Made by a program: the position numbers and the translations under genes. 64,000 nucleotides of DNA from Nostoc sp. MS1 (lineage in GTDB: Bacteria; Cyanobacteriota; Cyanobacteriia; Cyanobacteriales; Nostocaceae), in NCBI RefSeq assembly GCF_019976755.1, contig NZ_AP023441.1, forward strand, positions 6,755,501-6,819,500. The letters are read 5' to 3'. The notes below the pieces were generated by a model. That model saw only the letters and a program-made list of their open reading frames with translations, made no database searches and had not been told where the DNA came from. Below, piece after piece: positions 45,368 through 53,272 of this stretch (positions are counted from its first letter, which is position 1; every line of letters starts with the position of its first letter).

Positions 45368-45892
45368 CTAATGAGGCGATGAACTTAAAGTTTTTGTAAT
45401 TACATTGACTGGCCCAGAACAGTAAACACATAATTCATTGGCAATCTCTACAGCTTCTTTAGGACTTTTGTCTAAATACATAGCTGTTAAAGCAAAGTGC
45501 TGTCCTGCACCAATAGCACTAAACTCATTAATCTTTTCCACTAAATAGCTACTACTGACACGAAAAATTTCACCTTCAATGCCAATTAAATAACTATTCT
45601 TACGCCCGAAACTATCATCTTTCTTTTTCGCCCAAGCGTAAAACTCGACAATAAAATCGAGAACTGCTTCTACTGTAGTTGCAGCAGGCTTATGATTTCT
45701 GGCGAATCTTTGCATGAAGCTTAACTCCATGACATAGCCCACACTACCGATAATCATGTCATTAACTTCAAACAATTTTCCTTGTTCATCTCCCGTGACA
45801 CGAGAAGTTTCTGTTAAGTATCCATTGACGCGAATGCTATCAGCAGCGAACTCTAATTTATCTGCATATCTTTTAGCAGCAACAACGCTCAT
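45368..45892 (-). CDS. Proteasome-fold (Ntn-hydrolase-like) protein
   Basis: A 174-residue protein beginning M-S-V-V-A-A-K-R-Y-A-D-K-L-E-F-A-A-D, the pattern of HslV/proteasome beta subunits (T-T-V-x-A-x-x-x-D-x-x-V-x-A-x-D) with Ser in place of the catalytic Thr after Met removal. Further strands, KLFEVNDMIIGSVGYVMELSF and YLIGIEGEIFRVSSSYLVEK, and the helix FSAIGAGQHFALTAMYLDKS (GSG-like) fit the fold. It may form a self-assembling peptidase-like ring, or be inactive. No HslU ATPase is nearby. Confidence 0.65.
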   Translation of the reverse strand: MSVVAAKRYADKLEFAADSIRVNGYLTETSRVTGDEQGKLFEVNDMIIGSVGYVMELSFMQRFARNHKPAATTVEAVLDFIVEFYAWAKKKDDSFGRKNSYLIGIEGEIFRVSSSYLVEKINEFSAIGAGQHFALTAMYLDKSPKEAVEIANELCVYCSGPVNVITKTLSSSPH

Positions 45893-46015
45893 AATTCTTG
45901 AAGTTAAGACTTAGTATGTTTATTTTATCTAAATTATAAAAATTATTTATAAAATCGATTTAAGTTTTTTGTAAATATGCAGACATTTTCAATCCAAAAC
46001 CTAAAATTTAAAATC

Positions 46016-46924
46016 TCAAATTGTATTGCCTTGTAACCCGCCAGTGTGGATTAATAACAAGCGATCGCCACTACAAAAATATCCCTGCTTGAGCAAATCC
46101 ATGACACCATAAAACATCTTAGCGGTGTATACGTAATCTAGAGGTATACCGTGGGTTTGCTGAAACTGCTGGCTAAATAATAACAACTCATCTTTCACCT
46201 TGGCATAACCTCCAAAATGATAATCACAAATCAATTCCCAAGGTACAGGAGAAGTATATGGTGTAGGTAATCCAGTTGCGAGATAATTCTGCACTAAGTT
46301 GTCGATATCCTGTGCTAAAAACCCACCACTTTTTAACACAGGAAAACCAAGCACACGCTGTTTAGAGTTAAGTGATAGAGTAATACCTGCTAAAGTTGTC
46401 GCAGTACCACAGGCTACACACACAGTATCAAATACTTGCATTGCCGCAGTTACTATTTCCAGACAACCGCGTACACCATTTAAGTTACTACCACCTTCAG
46501 GAATAATAAAAACTTCTCCAAAGCGTTTTTTAAAATCTGCGTGTAACTCAGCACTGTGCTTGTGTCGATAAGTTTGACGATCAACATAAACAAGCTGCAT
46601 ACCTTGTTGTAAAGCAAAACTCAATGTTGAGTTTAAAGGTAATGTTTCTTCTCCACGAATTACACCAATTGTTGCAAATCCCAGTAACTTACCTGCGGCG
46701 GCTGTGGCAAAGATGTGATTAGAATATGCACCACCAAAGGTAAGTAATTTTGTGTAACCTTTTTCTTTCGCTTCAGCCAAATTATATTTTAGCTTATACC
46801 ACTTATTACCGTTTACCCACGGGTGCATTAAGTCAAGGCGTAATACATACACTTCCACACCTAAGCTACTAGCAATCTCACTATCAATTTTTTGCGTCGG
46901 TGGAGGAACAAAATTCAACGGCAT
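46016..46924 (-). CDS. PLP-dependent D-cysteine desulfhydrase / ACC-deaminase family enzyme
   Basis: A 302-residue fold-type II PLP enzyme. The PLP lysine lies in VNGNKWYKLKYNL; the phosphate/substrate loop is TFGGAYSNHIFATAAAGKLLG; VACGTATTLAGITLSL contacts the PLP phosphate; IHTGGLQGN ends the protein. The family deaminates 1-aminocyclopropane-1-carboxylate or breaks down D-cysteine to pyruvate, H2S and ammonia; D-cysteine desulfhydrase is more common in bacteria. Complete, single gene. Confidence 0.85.
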   Translation of the reverse strand: MPLNFVPPPTQKIDSEIASSLGVEVYVLRLDLMHPWVNGNKWYKLKYNLAEAKEKGYTKLLTFGGAYSNHIFATAAAGKLLGFATIGVIRGEETLPLNSTLSFALQQGMQLVYVDRQTYRHKHSAELHADFKKRFGEVFIIPEGGSNLNGVRGCLEIVTAAMQVFDTVCVACGTATTLAGITLSLNSKQRVLGFPVLKSGGFLAQDIDNLVQNYLATGLPTPYTSPVPWELICDYHFGGYAKVKDELLLFSQQFQQTHGIPLDYVYTAKMFYGVMDLLKQGYFCSGDRLLLIHTGGLQGNTI

Positions 46925-47061
46925 AAAGACTTATTATTATTAAAAGATATATTATTTTTCTCTCTTTTCAAAAATCTTCTCAAACTAGCTGACAGAAACG
47001 GCATGGATGTGTAAAGTAGTTGATAACTGGTTAACACATTTAAACTTTGACACATCCATCT

Positions 47062-47301
47062 ATGGATAGAAAAACTAAACGCCTCCTGCTGCTTGTGACT
47101 TCTTGTAGTGTAGCGGGTGTAATTTTAGGGGGAACCGCTAGTTGGGCTGAAAGTAATCTTTGCTTACAGTCCGATAAAGTTACAAGTGAGTGCCTGACTC
47201 AGAACCCTATACAAAAAACTGTGGAAGGCATGAGTACAGGCTTATTAGCTGGAGCAGGGGCAGCTTTTGGTGTAGCATGGAATGTCCGCCACGAAGATTA
47301 A
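47062..47301 (+). CDS. Small membrane-anchored hypothetical protein
   Basis: A 79-residue protein from ATG 47062 (an upstream TTG is less likely). A first hydrophobic stretch (LLLLVTSCSVAGVILGG) may be a signal peptide or lipobox-like anchor, followed by two Cys residues and a second glycine/alanine-rich stretch (LLAGAGAAFGVAW). Its stop codon shares bases with that of the convergent next gene. Confidence 0.5.
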   Translation: MDRKTKRLLLLVTSCSVAGVILGGTASWAESNLCLQSDKVTSECLTQNPIQKTVEGMSTGLLAGAGAAFGVAWNVRHED

Positions 47302-48014
47302 AAACGATAATTGCGATCGCGTACCCATAAACTGACAGGTACAGCATTACCCTGCGGGTCTACCTTCACTTTCACAGTTAGCGATCGCAACTGTCCATCT
47401 CTAGTTTGACGAGCAGCGCGGAAAATGTCGTTATTCAACTGCCGACGTTGCTCGTCTGGAACATTATATGATTCCACACCATAGTTAATAGTCCCATCTT
47501 GGTAAACACCCCTCAAAGCTACCTGATTATCTCGTAAAGACATAGGTAAATTACTGCTCACACGCACAGGTCGCCAAGCTCTAGGAGTACCACGACCAAA
47601 AGATTGTTGTTCTTGCAAAATCACGTATAAGTTAGTTCCCTCAAGTAGTCTTCCACGCCTTCCCTCATTTCTGCTAACTACCTCCTCCCAGCCGGGAAGC
47701 CGCCGCAAATTAGAAATACGAGATATGTTGTAATCCAGATTGAGCGTATAGCCACGCAACACATTATCAGGATCGTTCGGTAAAGTTTGTAAGATTACTT
47801 CCCGACCTGCAAGGTTGGTGTACATTGCTTGAGTGGGAACAGATAAAATCAAACCTGTTTGCAACATCAGGGGTAAAATTAGCCGCCAAAAAGGCAAAGG
47901 CTGATTGTATTTTTGTTCAGTAGCAGTCAAATAATCCCGAAAAGTCAGTTTTTTAGAAAACTCAGCTTCAGGAGACAAAGTTTTATTCTTGCTAGATTCA
48001 GAAGTTTCTGCCAT
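47298..48014 (-). CDS. GDYXXLXY-type membrane protein
   Basis: A 238-residue protein with one transmembrane helix at about 43-62 and a region with the family's repeat motif in the form VLRGYTLNLDY and VTVKVKVDPQGNAVPVSLWV. GDYXXLXY proteins are normally encoded next to DUF2157 membrane proteins, as here (the next gene upstream on the same strand). Function unknown. Confidence 0.75.
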   Translation of the reverse strand: MAETSESSKNKTLSPEAEFSKKLTFRDYLTATEQKYNQPLPFWRLILPLMLQTGLILSVPTQAMYTNLAGREVILQTLPNDPDNVLRGYTLNLDYNISRISNLRRLPGWEEVVSRNEGRRGRLLEGTNLYVILQEQQSFGRGTPRAWRPVRVSSNLPMSLRDNQVALRGVYQDGTINYGVESYNVPDEQRRQLNNDIFRAARQTRDGQLRSLTVKVKVDPQGNAVPVSLWVRDRNYRF

Positions 48015-48063
48015 AAGCGTAGTCCTAATAATAGTTTTGGGGAGCGGACATAGGACTTACGCA

Positions 48064-48098
48064 GAGTAGGGAGTGGGGAGTGGGGAGTGGGGAGTAGG
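48064..48098. repeat. Five heptads of GAGTGGG
   Basis: GAGTAGG, three GAGTGGG, GAGTAGG in tandem between the two membrane-protein genes. Confidence 0.85.
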
Positions 48099-48110
48099 GG
48101 ATAATAACTG

Positions 48111-49544
48111 TCAACTTGACTTCTTCCCCGAAGAACCAGTGAGACGATTCTCAAACCACATGCCGGCGCTGATTAATATCGAGCCGCACATTAAGAAAAC
48201 CATTGACCTAAATAATAAGTCAGTGTCGTACTCTAACATCCGACTAATAACTAGTAAAGTTAACAATAGCATACCGCCCCAAAAAGAGCGTCGGTCGTTT
48301 AACTTCATTCCCTCTTGAATGAGTCCCCAAGACAAAACTGCTAAAAGCACGTTGAAAATAAAACTGCCCAAGTCGCCGATGCGATTGATAGCTTGATGCC
48401 AAAACGGTACTACAACGATAAATCCGAGGAAAATGGCAATTAGTCCCGTATTAAAAACGACTTCCCTCCGGGGAGGGTTGCTTCTTTGACGTAACAGAAA
48501 CAACCATTGTAGGACGGCTAAACCACTAATAATCCCCAAGTCGATGACGGATACAGATAAGAAATTGCTACTGTTGTTGTTTGACCCAAAGGAATTATAG
48601 GAAGAACTTTGCCATTGCCAACGAAAGGAAAGGGCATAGAAGACTAAACCAAAAGCAATAAGGGCTAGGTTACGTGCAAGGGGTTGAAAGAGTCTGTAAT
48701 TGATGGTGGGAAATAGTAGATCGTCGTAACTCCAGAAGATTGCCGGAGGTAGGGCTAAGGCAAAAGAAGCTACCCAAGGCGCAACATCAGAGAATTTGAG
48801 TAATGGTAAAGGATTGAGGTTGAATTGCAAGGAACTAGCAAAGAAGAACGCCGCCAAAAAGAAAATCCATCGTGAACGGCATAAGTAAGCTAAAGGTACA
48901 AATAATAACCATGATACAAGCGGCATATGGCGTACTGCTAACCGCGCCCAACTCAATTGGTCTGAGGAGTACCATAAATCTCCAAGTCCAGCCCAGTAGC
49001 CAATCATGACTAGGACAATGGACATGATTCCCAAGGAATTTAATGATAGTCCGTAAGCCATGAAAGAAACACCAAATCCCCAGGCGAGAAAAAATTCAGC
49101 AGTAGAACCAGTGATATTAAAAATCTGTGCCATGAGGATGAGGTTTGCCCCCAGAATAAAAGCGGCAAAAATCAGTAAAGCTTCTCCCAAGAAGCGTTTA
49201 TTACGTTGTGACTTTTTCCCTTCTTTACTGTTGAGTGTTGGTTCTCTCCAAGTGTAAAAACCTGTAATACTAATAAAGAAAAATAAACTCATCATCAAGA
49301 TGAATTTGACTTCCCGTGACCAAGACAACCAGTTAGCAGCAGCAAAGGTAAAGACACCTATAACCAGCAGAACACCGCCGATCGCGATCGCAATCATCAT
49401 AAAGCGATCGCGTGCAGCCATATCTAGATTTTTAAATTGATAGCGATCGGCAATTTGCTGATATTGCGAAGCACTAATGATTCCTTCATCACGCCATAAC
49501 TCCGCATCTCGCCGTAATCTTCGTTGAAAATTATCAAAAAACAT
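48111..49544 (-). CDS. DUF2157 multi-pass membrane protein
   Basis: A 477-residue protein. The N-terminal 45 residues (RRDAELWRDEGIISASQYQQIADRY) are the DUF2157 signature helix pair, followed by about 12-13 transmembrane helices. It forms a two-gene unit with the GDYXXLXY protein downstream. The family is thought to be a membrane transporter or sensor but has no proven function. Confidence 0.85.
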   Translation of the reverse strand: MFFDNFQRRLRRDAELWRDEGIISASQYQQIADRYQFKNLDMAARDRFMMIAIAIGGVLLVIGVFTFAAANWLSWSREVKFILMMSLFFFISITGFYTWREPTLNSKEGKKSQRNKRFLGEALLIFAAFILGANLILMAQIFNITGSTAEFFLAWGFGVSFMAYGLSLNSLGIMSIVLVMIGYWAGLGDLWYSSDQLSWARLAVRHMPLVSWLLFVPLAYLCRSRWIFFLAAFFFASSLQFNLNPLPLLKFSDVAPWVASFALALPPAIFWSYDDLLFPTINYRLFQPLARNLALIAFGLVFYALSFRWQWQSSSYNSFGSNNNSSNFLSVSVIDLGIISGLAVLQWLFLLRQRSNPPRREVVFNTGLIAIFLGFIVVVPFWHQAINRIGDLGSFIFNVLLAVLSWGLIQEGMKLNDRRSFWGGMLLLTLLVISRMLEYDTDLLFRSMVFLMCGSILISAGMWFENRLTGSSGKKSS

Positions 49545-49600
49545 GACCTCTCCACTGCGTTAGGCTAGTTTGGCAATCATTTTGGATTTACGCAGGGATT

Positions 49601-49656
49601 GTCAGTTGTCAATAGTCCATAGTCAACAGTCAACAGTCAACAGTCAATAGTCAATA
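49601..49656. repeat. Eight heptads of GTCAACA type
   Basis: GTCAGTT, GTCAATA, GTCCATA, three GTCAACA and two GTCAATA in tandem. A CTCCCTCAT-based block follows to about 49715. It lies between the DUF2157 and RsmB-like genes. Confidence 0.9.
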
Positions 49657-49790
49657 GTTTATTATCTCACTCTCCCTCATCTCCCTCATCTCCCTCATCC
49701 CCCCATCTCCCTCCACACCTTACTCCCCAGTCCCTAGTATTATGAATCCAAGCCCCTTATAAGTATTGTTCCTCTGTAACAGTTTTACTA

Positions 49791-50744
49791 ATGGAAAAAC
49801 CATCGAATTTACTACTGAAACTCGCACGACGTTTGTTTGAAAATCCTGATAAACAAGAAGAATTTATTGATGCTTTAGTTGCTCCTCAACCTTTTAACCC
49901 TTGTATTCTTTGGTGTCAAAATAGACCAAATAATCTACCTTTTTTCATAGAATCTCCCATAAGTTGGCAACCCTCATTTGTTGACCGTCTGCCTTTAGGA
50001 GAAAAACCGGGTCAGCATAGCCTACATCATCAAGGATATTTCTATTGTTTAGATTTTTCCTCTGTATTTGCAGCGTCTATTTTATTAACAATTCCTCAAT
50101 CAGTAAAGTTAGTTTTTGATATGTGCGCCGCTCCAGGCGGTAAAAGTATTTTTGCTTGGCAAGCCTTACACCCAGAATTAATTATTTGTAACGAAGTAAT
50201 TGGTAAACGTTTAGGAATGTTAATTTCTAATTTAAAACGTTGTCATATTAGCCCTAGTTTTGTCGTTAATCGAGATTCTAGTATTTTTGCAGAACATATG
50301 CCCTTATCTAGTAACCTAGTCTTAGTAGATGCACCTTGCACCGGGCAATCTCTATTAGCTAAGGGGGAAAAAGCACCCGGATGTTTTCATCCTACTGCTA
50401 TTAATAAGAGTGCTAATCGTCAAAAAAGAATCATAGCGAACTCTGCAAAGCTTGTTGCTCCGCAAGGTTATCTTGCATACATGACTTGTACCTATTCTCC
50501 CGAAGAAAATGAGCAAGTATGTGAATGGTTTTTATCACGCTTTCCTCAATTCCAAGCAATAAAAATCAACCATCTAGAAGAATATCAGTCACACTTAACT
50601 ACTATTCCTTGTTATCGTTTGTTCCCACAAGATAGATTAGGCGCTGGTGCTTTTACTATACTTTTTCAGAATACAGATGAAGGGCAATTTAAGGAAATTG
50701 AACAAGATATTTTTCAGAACTTAGGTATTATACATAAATTATAG
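49791..50744 (+). CDS. RsmB/NOP2-family RNA cytosine-C5 methyltransferase
   Basis: A 317-residue SAM-dependent enzyme. Motif I is VFDMCAAPGGKSIFAW, motif IV VDAPCTGQSLLAKG (catalytic Pro-Cys) and motif VI YMTCTYSPEENE (second Cys). It methylates C5 of cytosine in rRNA or tRNA. There is no long N-terminal NusB-like domain as in RsmB, so the target may differ. Low GC compared with its neighbours. Confidence 0.88.
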   Translation: MEKPSNLLLKLARRLFENPDKQEEFIDALVAPQPFNPCILWCQNRPNNLPFFIESPISWQPSFVDRLPLGEKPGQHSLHHQGYFYCLDFSSVFAASILLTIPQSVKLVFDMCAAPGGKSIFAWQALHPELIICNEVIGKRLGMLISNLKRCHISPSFVVNRDSSIFAEHMPLSSNLVLVDAPCTGQSLLAKGEKAPGCFHPTAINKSANRQKRIIANSAKLVAPQGYLAYMTCTYSPEENEQVCEWFLSRFPQFQAIKINHLEEYQSHLTTIPCYRLFPQDRLGAGAFTILFQNTDEGQFKEIEQDIFQNLGIIHKL

Positions 50745-50827
50745 TTATTATAGTATTTTATTGCATATCAATTAAAAATTTATCCTCCCTAACACAACTG
50801 GTAAATATTACGTGATCGCTCCATAAA

Positions 50828-50858
50828 AATATAAAAGAACACATATAAATATGTGTCC
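50828..50858 (-). terminator. Terminator-like hairpin of the following minus-strand gene
   Basis: ACACATAT pairs with ATATGTGT (50839-50856); on the minus strand it is followed by TCTTTTATATTTTT. It lies 70 bp past the stop of the gene at 50930-51298. Confidence 0.5.
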
Positions 50859-50929
50859 TTTGAGGTTGATGGAAAGGTGTAAACTGTTAAATTTTTACTT
50901 GCTTGAAAGGAGTTAACAGAAAGCCTTGT

Positions 50930-51298
50930 CTATCTATTATCGTCACTAGCGCTTCTCTTAGCTGTGTCTGGATAAACAGAACCGAACTGTTTTACCGCTT
51001 CTCCAGATTCTTTGGCAATTCTTTTAGCTCTTTCACCAGGAGCATCTTCTGTTTGACGAGCTTCTCTATTCCATTCTCCGGTGGTTTTAGGTCTATCAGC
51101 ATCATCCTGATGTACAACTTGATCCAATCTCTTAGTTACATTGTTGGTACTACGTCCAGAGTCAATGCTGGAGTTTAGGCTTGTTGTTAGTACCAAAAAA
51201 CCAACTAAAGCAATAGCAAAAAAACGCTTTACTTGAAACTCTTGAAATAAAAACTTGATATGATTGACTACCTTAGAAAAGAAATTTGCCATCATCAT
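50930..51298 (-). CDS. Membrane-anchored hypothetical protein
   Basis: A 122-residue protein with one hydrophobic helix (FFAIALVGFLVLTTSLN) and a hydrophilic, probably extracytoplasmic remainder (RPKTTGEWNREARQTEDAPGERA). Three ATG codons in a row (51290-51298) could each start it. Such proteins are seen in many cyanobacteria, but the function is unknown. Confidence 0.6.
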   Translation of the reverse strand: MMMANFFSKVVNHIKFLFQEFQVKRFFAIALVGFLVLTTSLNSSIDSGRSTNNVTKRLDQVVHQDDADRPKTTGEWNREARQTEDAPGERAKRIAKESGEAVKQFGSVYPDTAKRSASDDNR

Positions 51299-51626
51299 AC
51301 TCCATTAATTTCGCGTTGATATTTTTCACATTTTTGGCAATAATTTGTCAAGTTAAAACTTTGGTTAGTGATAAGATTTAATCACTAACTTATCCAATTT
51401 TGAACGTAATTATTTGCCACTCAGCACAATTTAAAGTTAACGATAAAAATCGGCTTATTCATCTAACAGAAGTTAGAAATTATTTATCAAACAGGAGGTT
51501 TTTTCTCATCCTTCTATATATTCAAGGGATGAAATCGTTGACTGCGTTATTGCGGGTGCAAGGTGTTGGGGATTCCATGCTGTACATTGGCAATCGACAC
51601 GGCGAATTGCGGGGTTTTGGGTTAAA

Positions 51627-51698
51627 AGCCAGCAGTCGGATTTGAACCGACGACCTTCCGATTACAAGTCGGATGCACTACCACTGTGCTATGCTGGC
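51627..51698 (-). tRNA. tRNA-Thr (anticodon TGT)
   Basis: A 72-nt cloverleaf on the minus strand: acceptor GCCAGCA / TGCTGGC, D arm with GTGGTAG, anticodon stem CCGAC/GTCGG type with loop CTTGTAA, T arm with GGTTCAAATCC. CCA not encoded. Confidence 0.95.
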
Positions 51699-51935
51699 AA
51701 CTTGGCATTGGCTTTAAAGCACTCACCGATTCATAATTTTAGCACAACTAATTTATTTGTCTAGTTTTAGAGCGTATTAATTTGAGCAAGGAGATGGAAG
51801 TTAACTCCAGCCTGGAGATTCCTCGTTCTCGCTTGACACCGGAATCAGTTTAATCAGTGGAAGGAACTGTTTTTGGAATTTTCGGGCGCTCTCATCTTTC
51901 TAGGTCTGGCTCAAGAAGGTGGTTCGAGCAGACTT

Positions 51936-52208
51936 TCAAGCGAATTTATGGATAGAAATCGTGTCAGGATTGTCTATTTTTAATCGTTGCTCATAAATAA
52001 TCTGCAAAACTTGTTCAAACAGTGGTTGAGCTTCGCTGTAACGTCCCTGTAAAGATTGTTAAGGGTGAAAGTTTAAATGTAGTGATGAATCTTTTCAGGG
52101 TCACGAAAACTTACCAGCTTTATCCAATAAAACTTCTGTTGTTTTTTCTAAGACTTTAGTAGCAACTATAGTTCCAACAGCGATCGCACTAGCAGTTAAT
52201 GGCTCCAT
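51936..52208 (-). pseudogene. Remnant of a TPR protein gene
   Basis: Two fragments on the minus strand. The 5' fragment (52101-52208) encodes MEPLTASAIAVGTIVATKVL, an N-terminus common to several cyanobacterial multidomain proteins, and stops after 35 codons. The 3' fragment (51936-52055) encodes SLQGRYSEAQPLFEQVLQII and DNPDTISIHK, clearly a kinesin-light-chain-type TPR, before a TGA. The middle of the gene, which in relatives holds an NTPase or further repeats, is missing. It reads as the decayed end product of a large deletion. The rest of the 51699-52440 gap has no gene. Confidence 0.65.
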
Positions 52209-52427
52209 CTACTATCTCTTAAGCGCTGCACTATAATTTTACCCCTTAGTAGTACAAATGTATTTATAGGTTTTTGAGTATCTTTCTCTGTTGGGAACTA
52301 CTGGGAATTATATTTATTAAGTTTTATAACGAAACGCATAATCTTTGAGTATGAAAATGAATGATAAACATGACTATGTACTACAACCAAATTTGAAAAA
52401 TACTCAAAAAACTTGAGATAGATAATC

Positions 52428-52443
52428 AGGAGGATTAATTATT
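52428..52443 (+). promoter_or_regulatory. Strong ribosome site in front of a non-ATG start
   Basis: AGGAGG at 52428-52433 stands 7 nt before ATT 52441, the first codon of the open frame of the FGE-fold gene (ATT 52438 is also in frame). No ATG, GTG or TTG follows at usable distance. Confidence 0.55.
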
Positions 52444-53217
52444 AGTTACTCATTTTCTACAGATTTTGTATCTATCCCGGCTGGAGAATTTGGCATGGGT
52501 TCAACATTAGCAGAAGTAGAGGCTTGTGTTGAATACTGGGGGTCAAAATTAGTTGATTCTACCTACAATAAATCTAAATTTTATCAATGGATACTGAAAG
52601 AATTTCCTAAGCATTCAGTCTGCTTACCAGCATTTAAAATTAATCGATTTCCAGTAGTGAATGGAGATTATTTTGAATTTGTCAAAGCTACGGATGCTAG
52701 GATACCAAAATCGATTTTGTTGGATGAACCCAGCAATCATCCAGTCTGGGGTGTTTCATTTGAAGAAGCACAAAGTTACGCTGATTGGTCAAGTCTCAAA
52801 TTAGGATGGCAATGCCGATTACCAACTGAAGCTGAGTGGGAATATGCAGCGCGTGGAAATTCGGACAATGAATATCCATTCGGTCAAGAATTTGACGCTC
52901 AAAAGTGTAACACCATTGAAGCTGGTATTGGTCATACAACACCTGTTGACCTTTATACTAACGCCGCTTCTGAATTTGGTGTTTGTGACTTAGCTGGAAA
53001 CGTTGAGGAATGGACTGTTGATTTTTATCAACCATATACAGGTGGTAAGTATATTGACGATGATTTAAGTATGGTATTGGGGCAATATCGGATACTTAGG
53101 GGTGGTTCTTTTGCCCGTGGTGGTGACTTAGCACGTAGTGCTAGAAGACACGGCCCGTTTCCGTCGGAAGTATTTCAATACACTGGTTTTCGACTTGTAA
53201 TTCCAGAAGATGTTTAA
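52441..53217 (+). CDS. FGE-fold protein related to ToxD (toxoflavin pathway)
   Basis: About 258 residues of the formylglycine-generating-enzyme/sulfatase-modifying fold: FVSIPAGEFGMGS, RLPTEAEWEYAARG, DLAGNVEEWT and ILRGGSFARGG. The first ATG in frame (52495) would remove the conserved VSIPAGEFG strand, so translation probably starts at ATT 52441 behind a perfect AGGAGG. In FGE the active-site cysteines lie after RGGS; here the segment reads RGGSFARGGDLARSARRHG, with none, so it is not a normal sulfatase activator. Together with the nearby GTP cyclohydrolase II, WD40 protein and RibD-like gene the best match is ToxD of toxoflavin biosynthesis. It heads an operon with three exporter genes. Confidence 0.75.
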   Translation: MSYSFSTDFVSIPAGEFGMGSTLAEVEACVEYWGSKLVDSTYNKSKFYQWILKEFPKHSVCLPAFKINRFPVVNGDYFEFVKATDARIPKSILLDEPSNHPVWGVSFEEAQSYADWSSLKLGWQCRLPTEAEWEYAARGNSDNEYPFGQEFDAQKCNTIEAGIGHTTPVDLYTNAASEFGVCDLAGNVEEWTVDFYQPYTGGKYIDDDLSMVLGQYRILRGGSFARGGDLARSARRHGPFPSEVFQYTGFRLVIPEDV

Positions 53218-53272
53218 ATTAGTCTTGTTCACATCTGTTAATCTACATTCACTTACATGATAGAAAAAGAAA

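Noticed and set aside
49601..49656. Regular repeats resembling a CRISPR array
   Set aside because: Units are 7 bp without spacers and no cas genes are present; they are STRR-type heptads.
51400..51645. 81-residue plus-strand ORF before tRNA-Thr
   Set aside because: Non-ATG start, odd composition, no recognised motif; probably chance.
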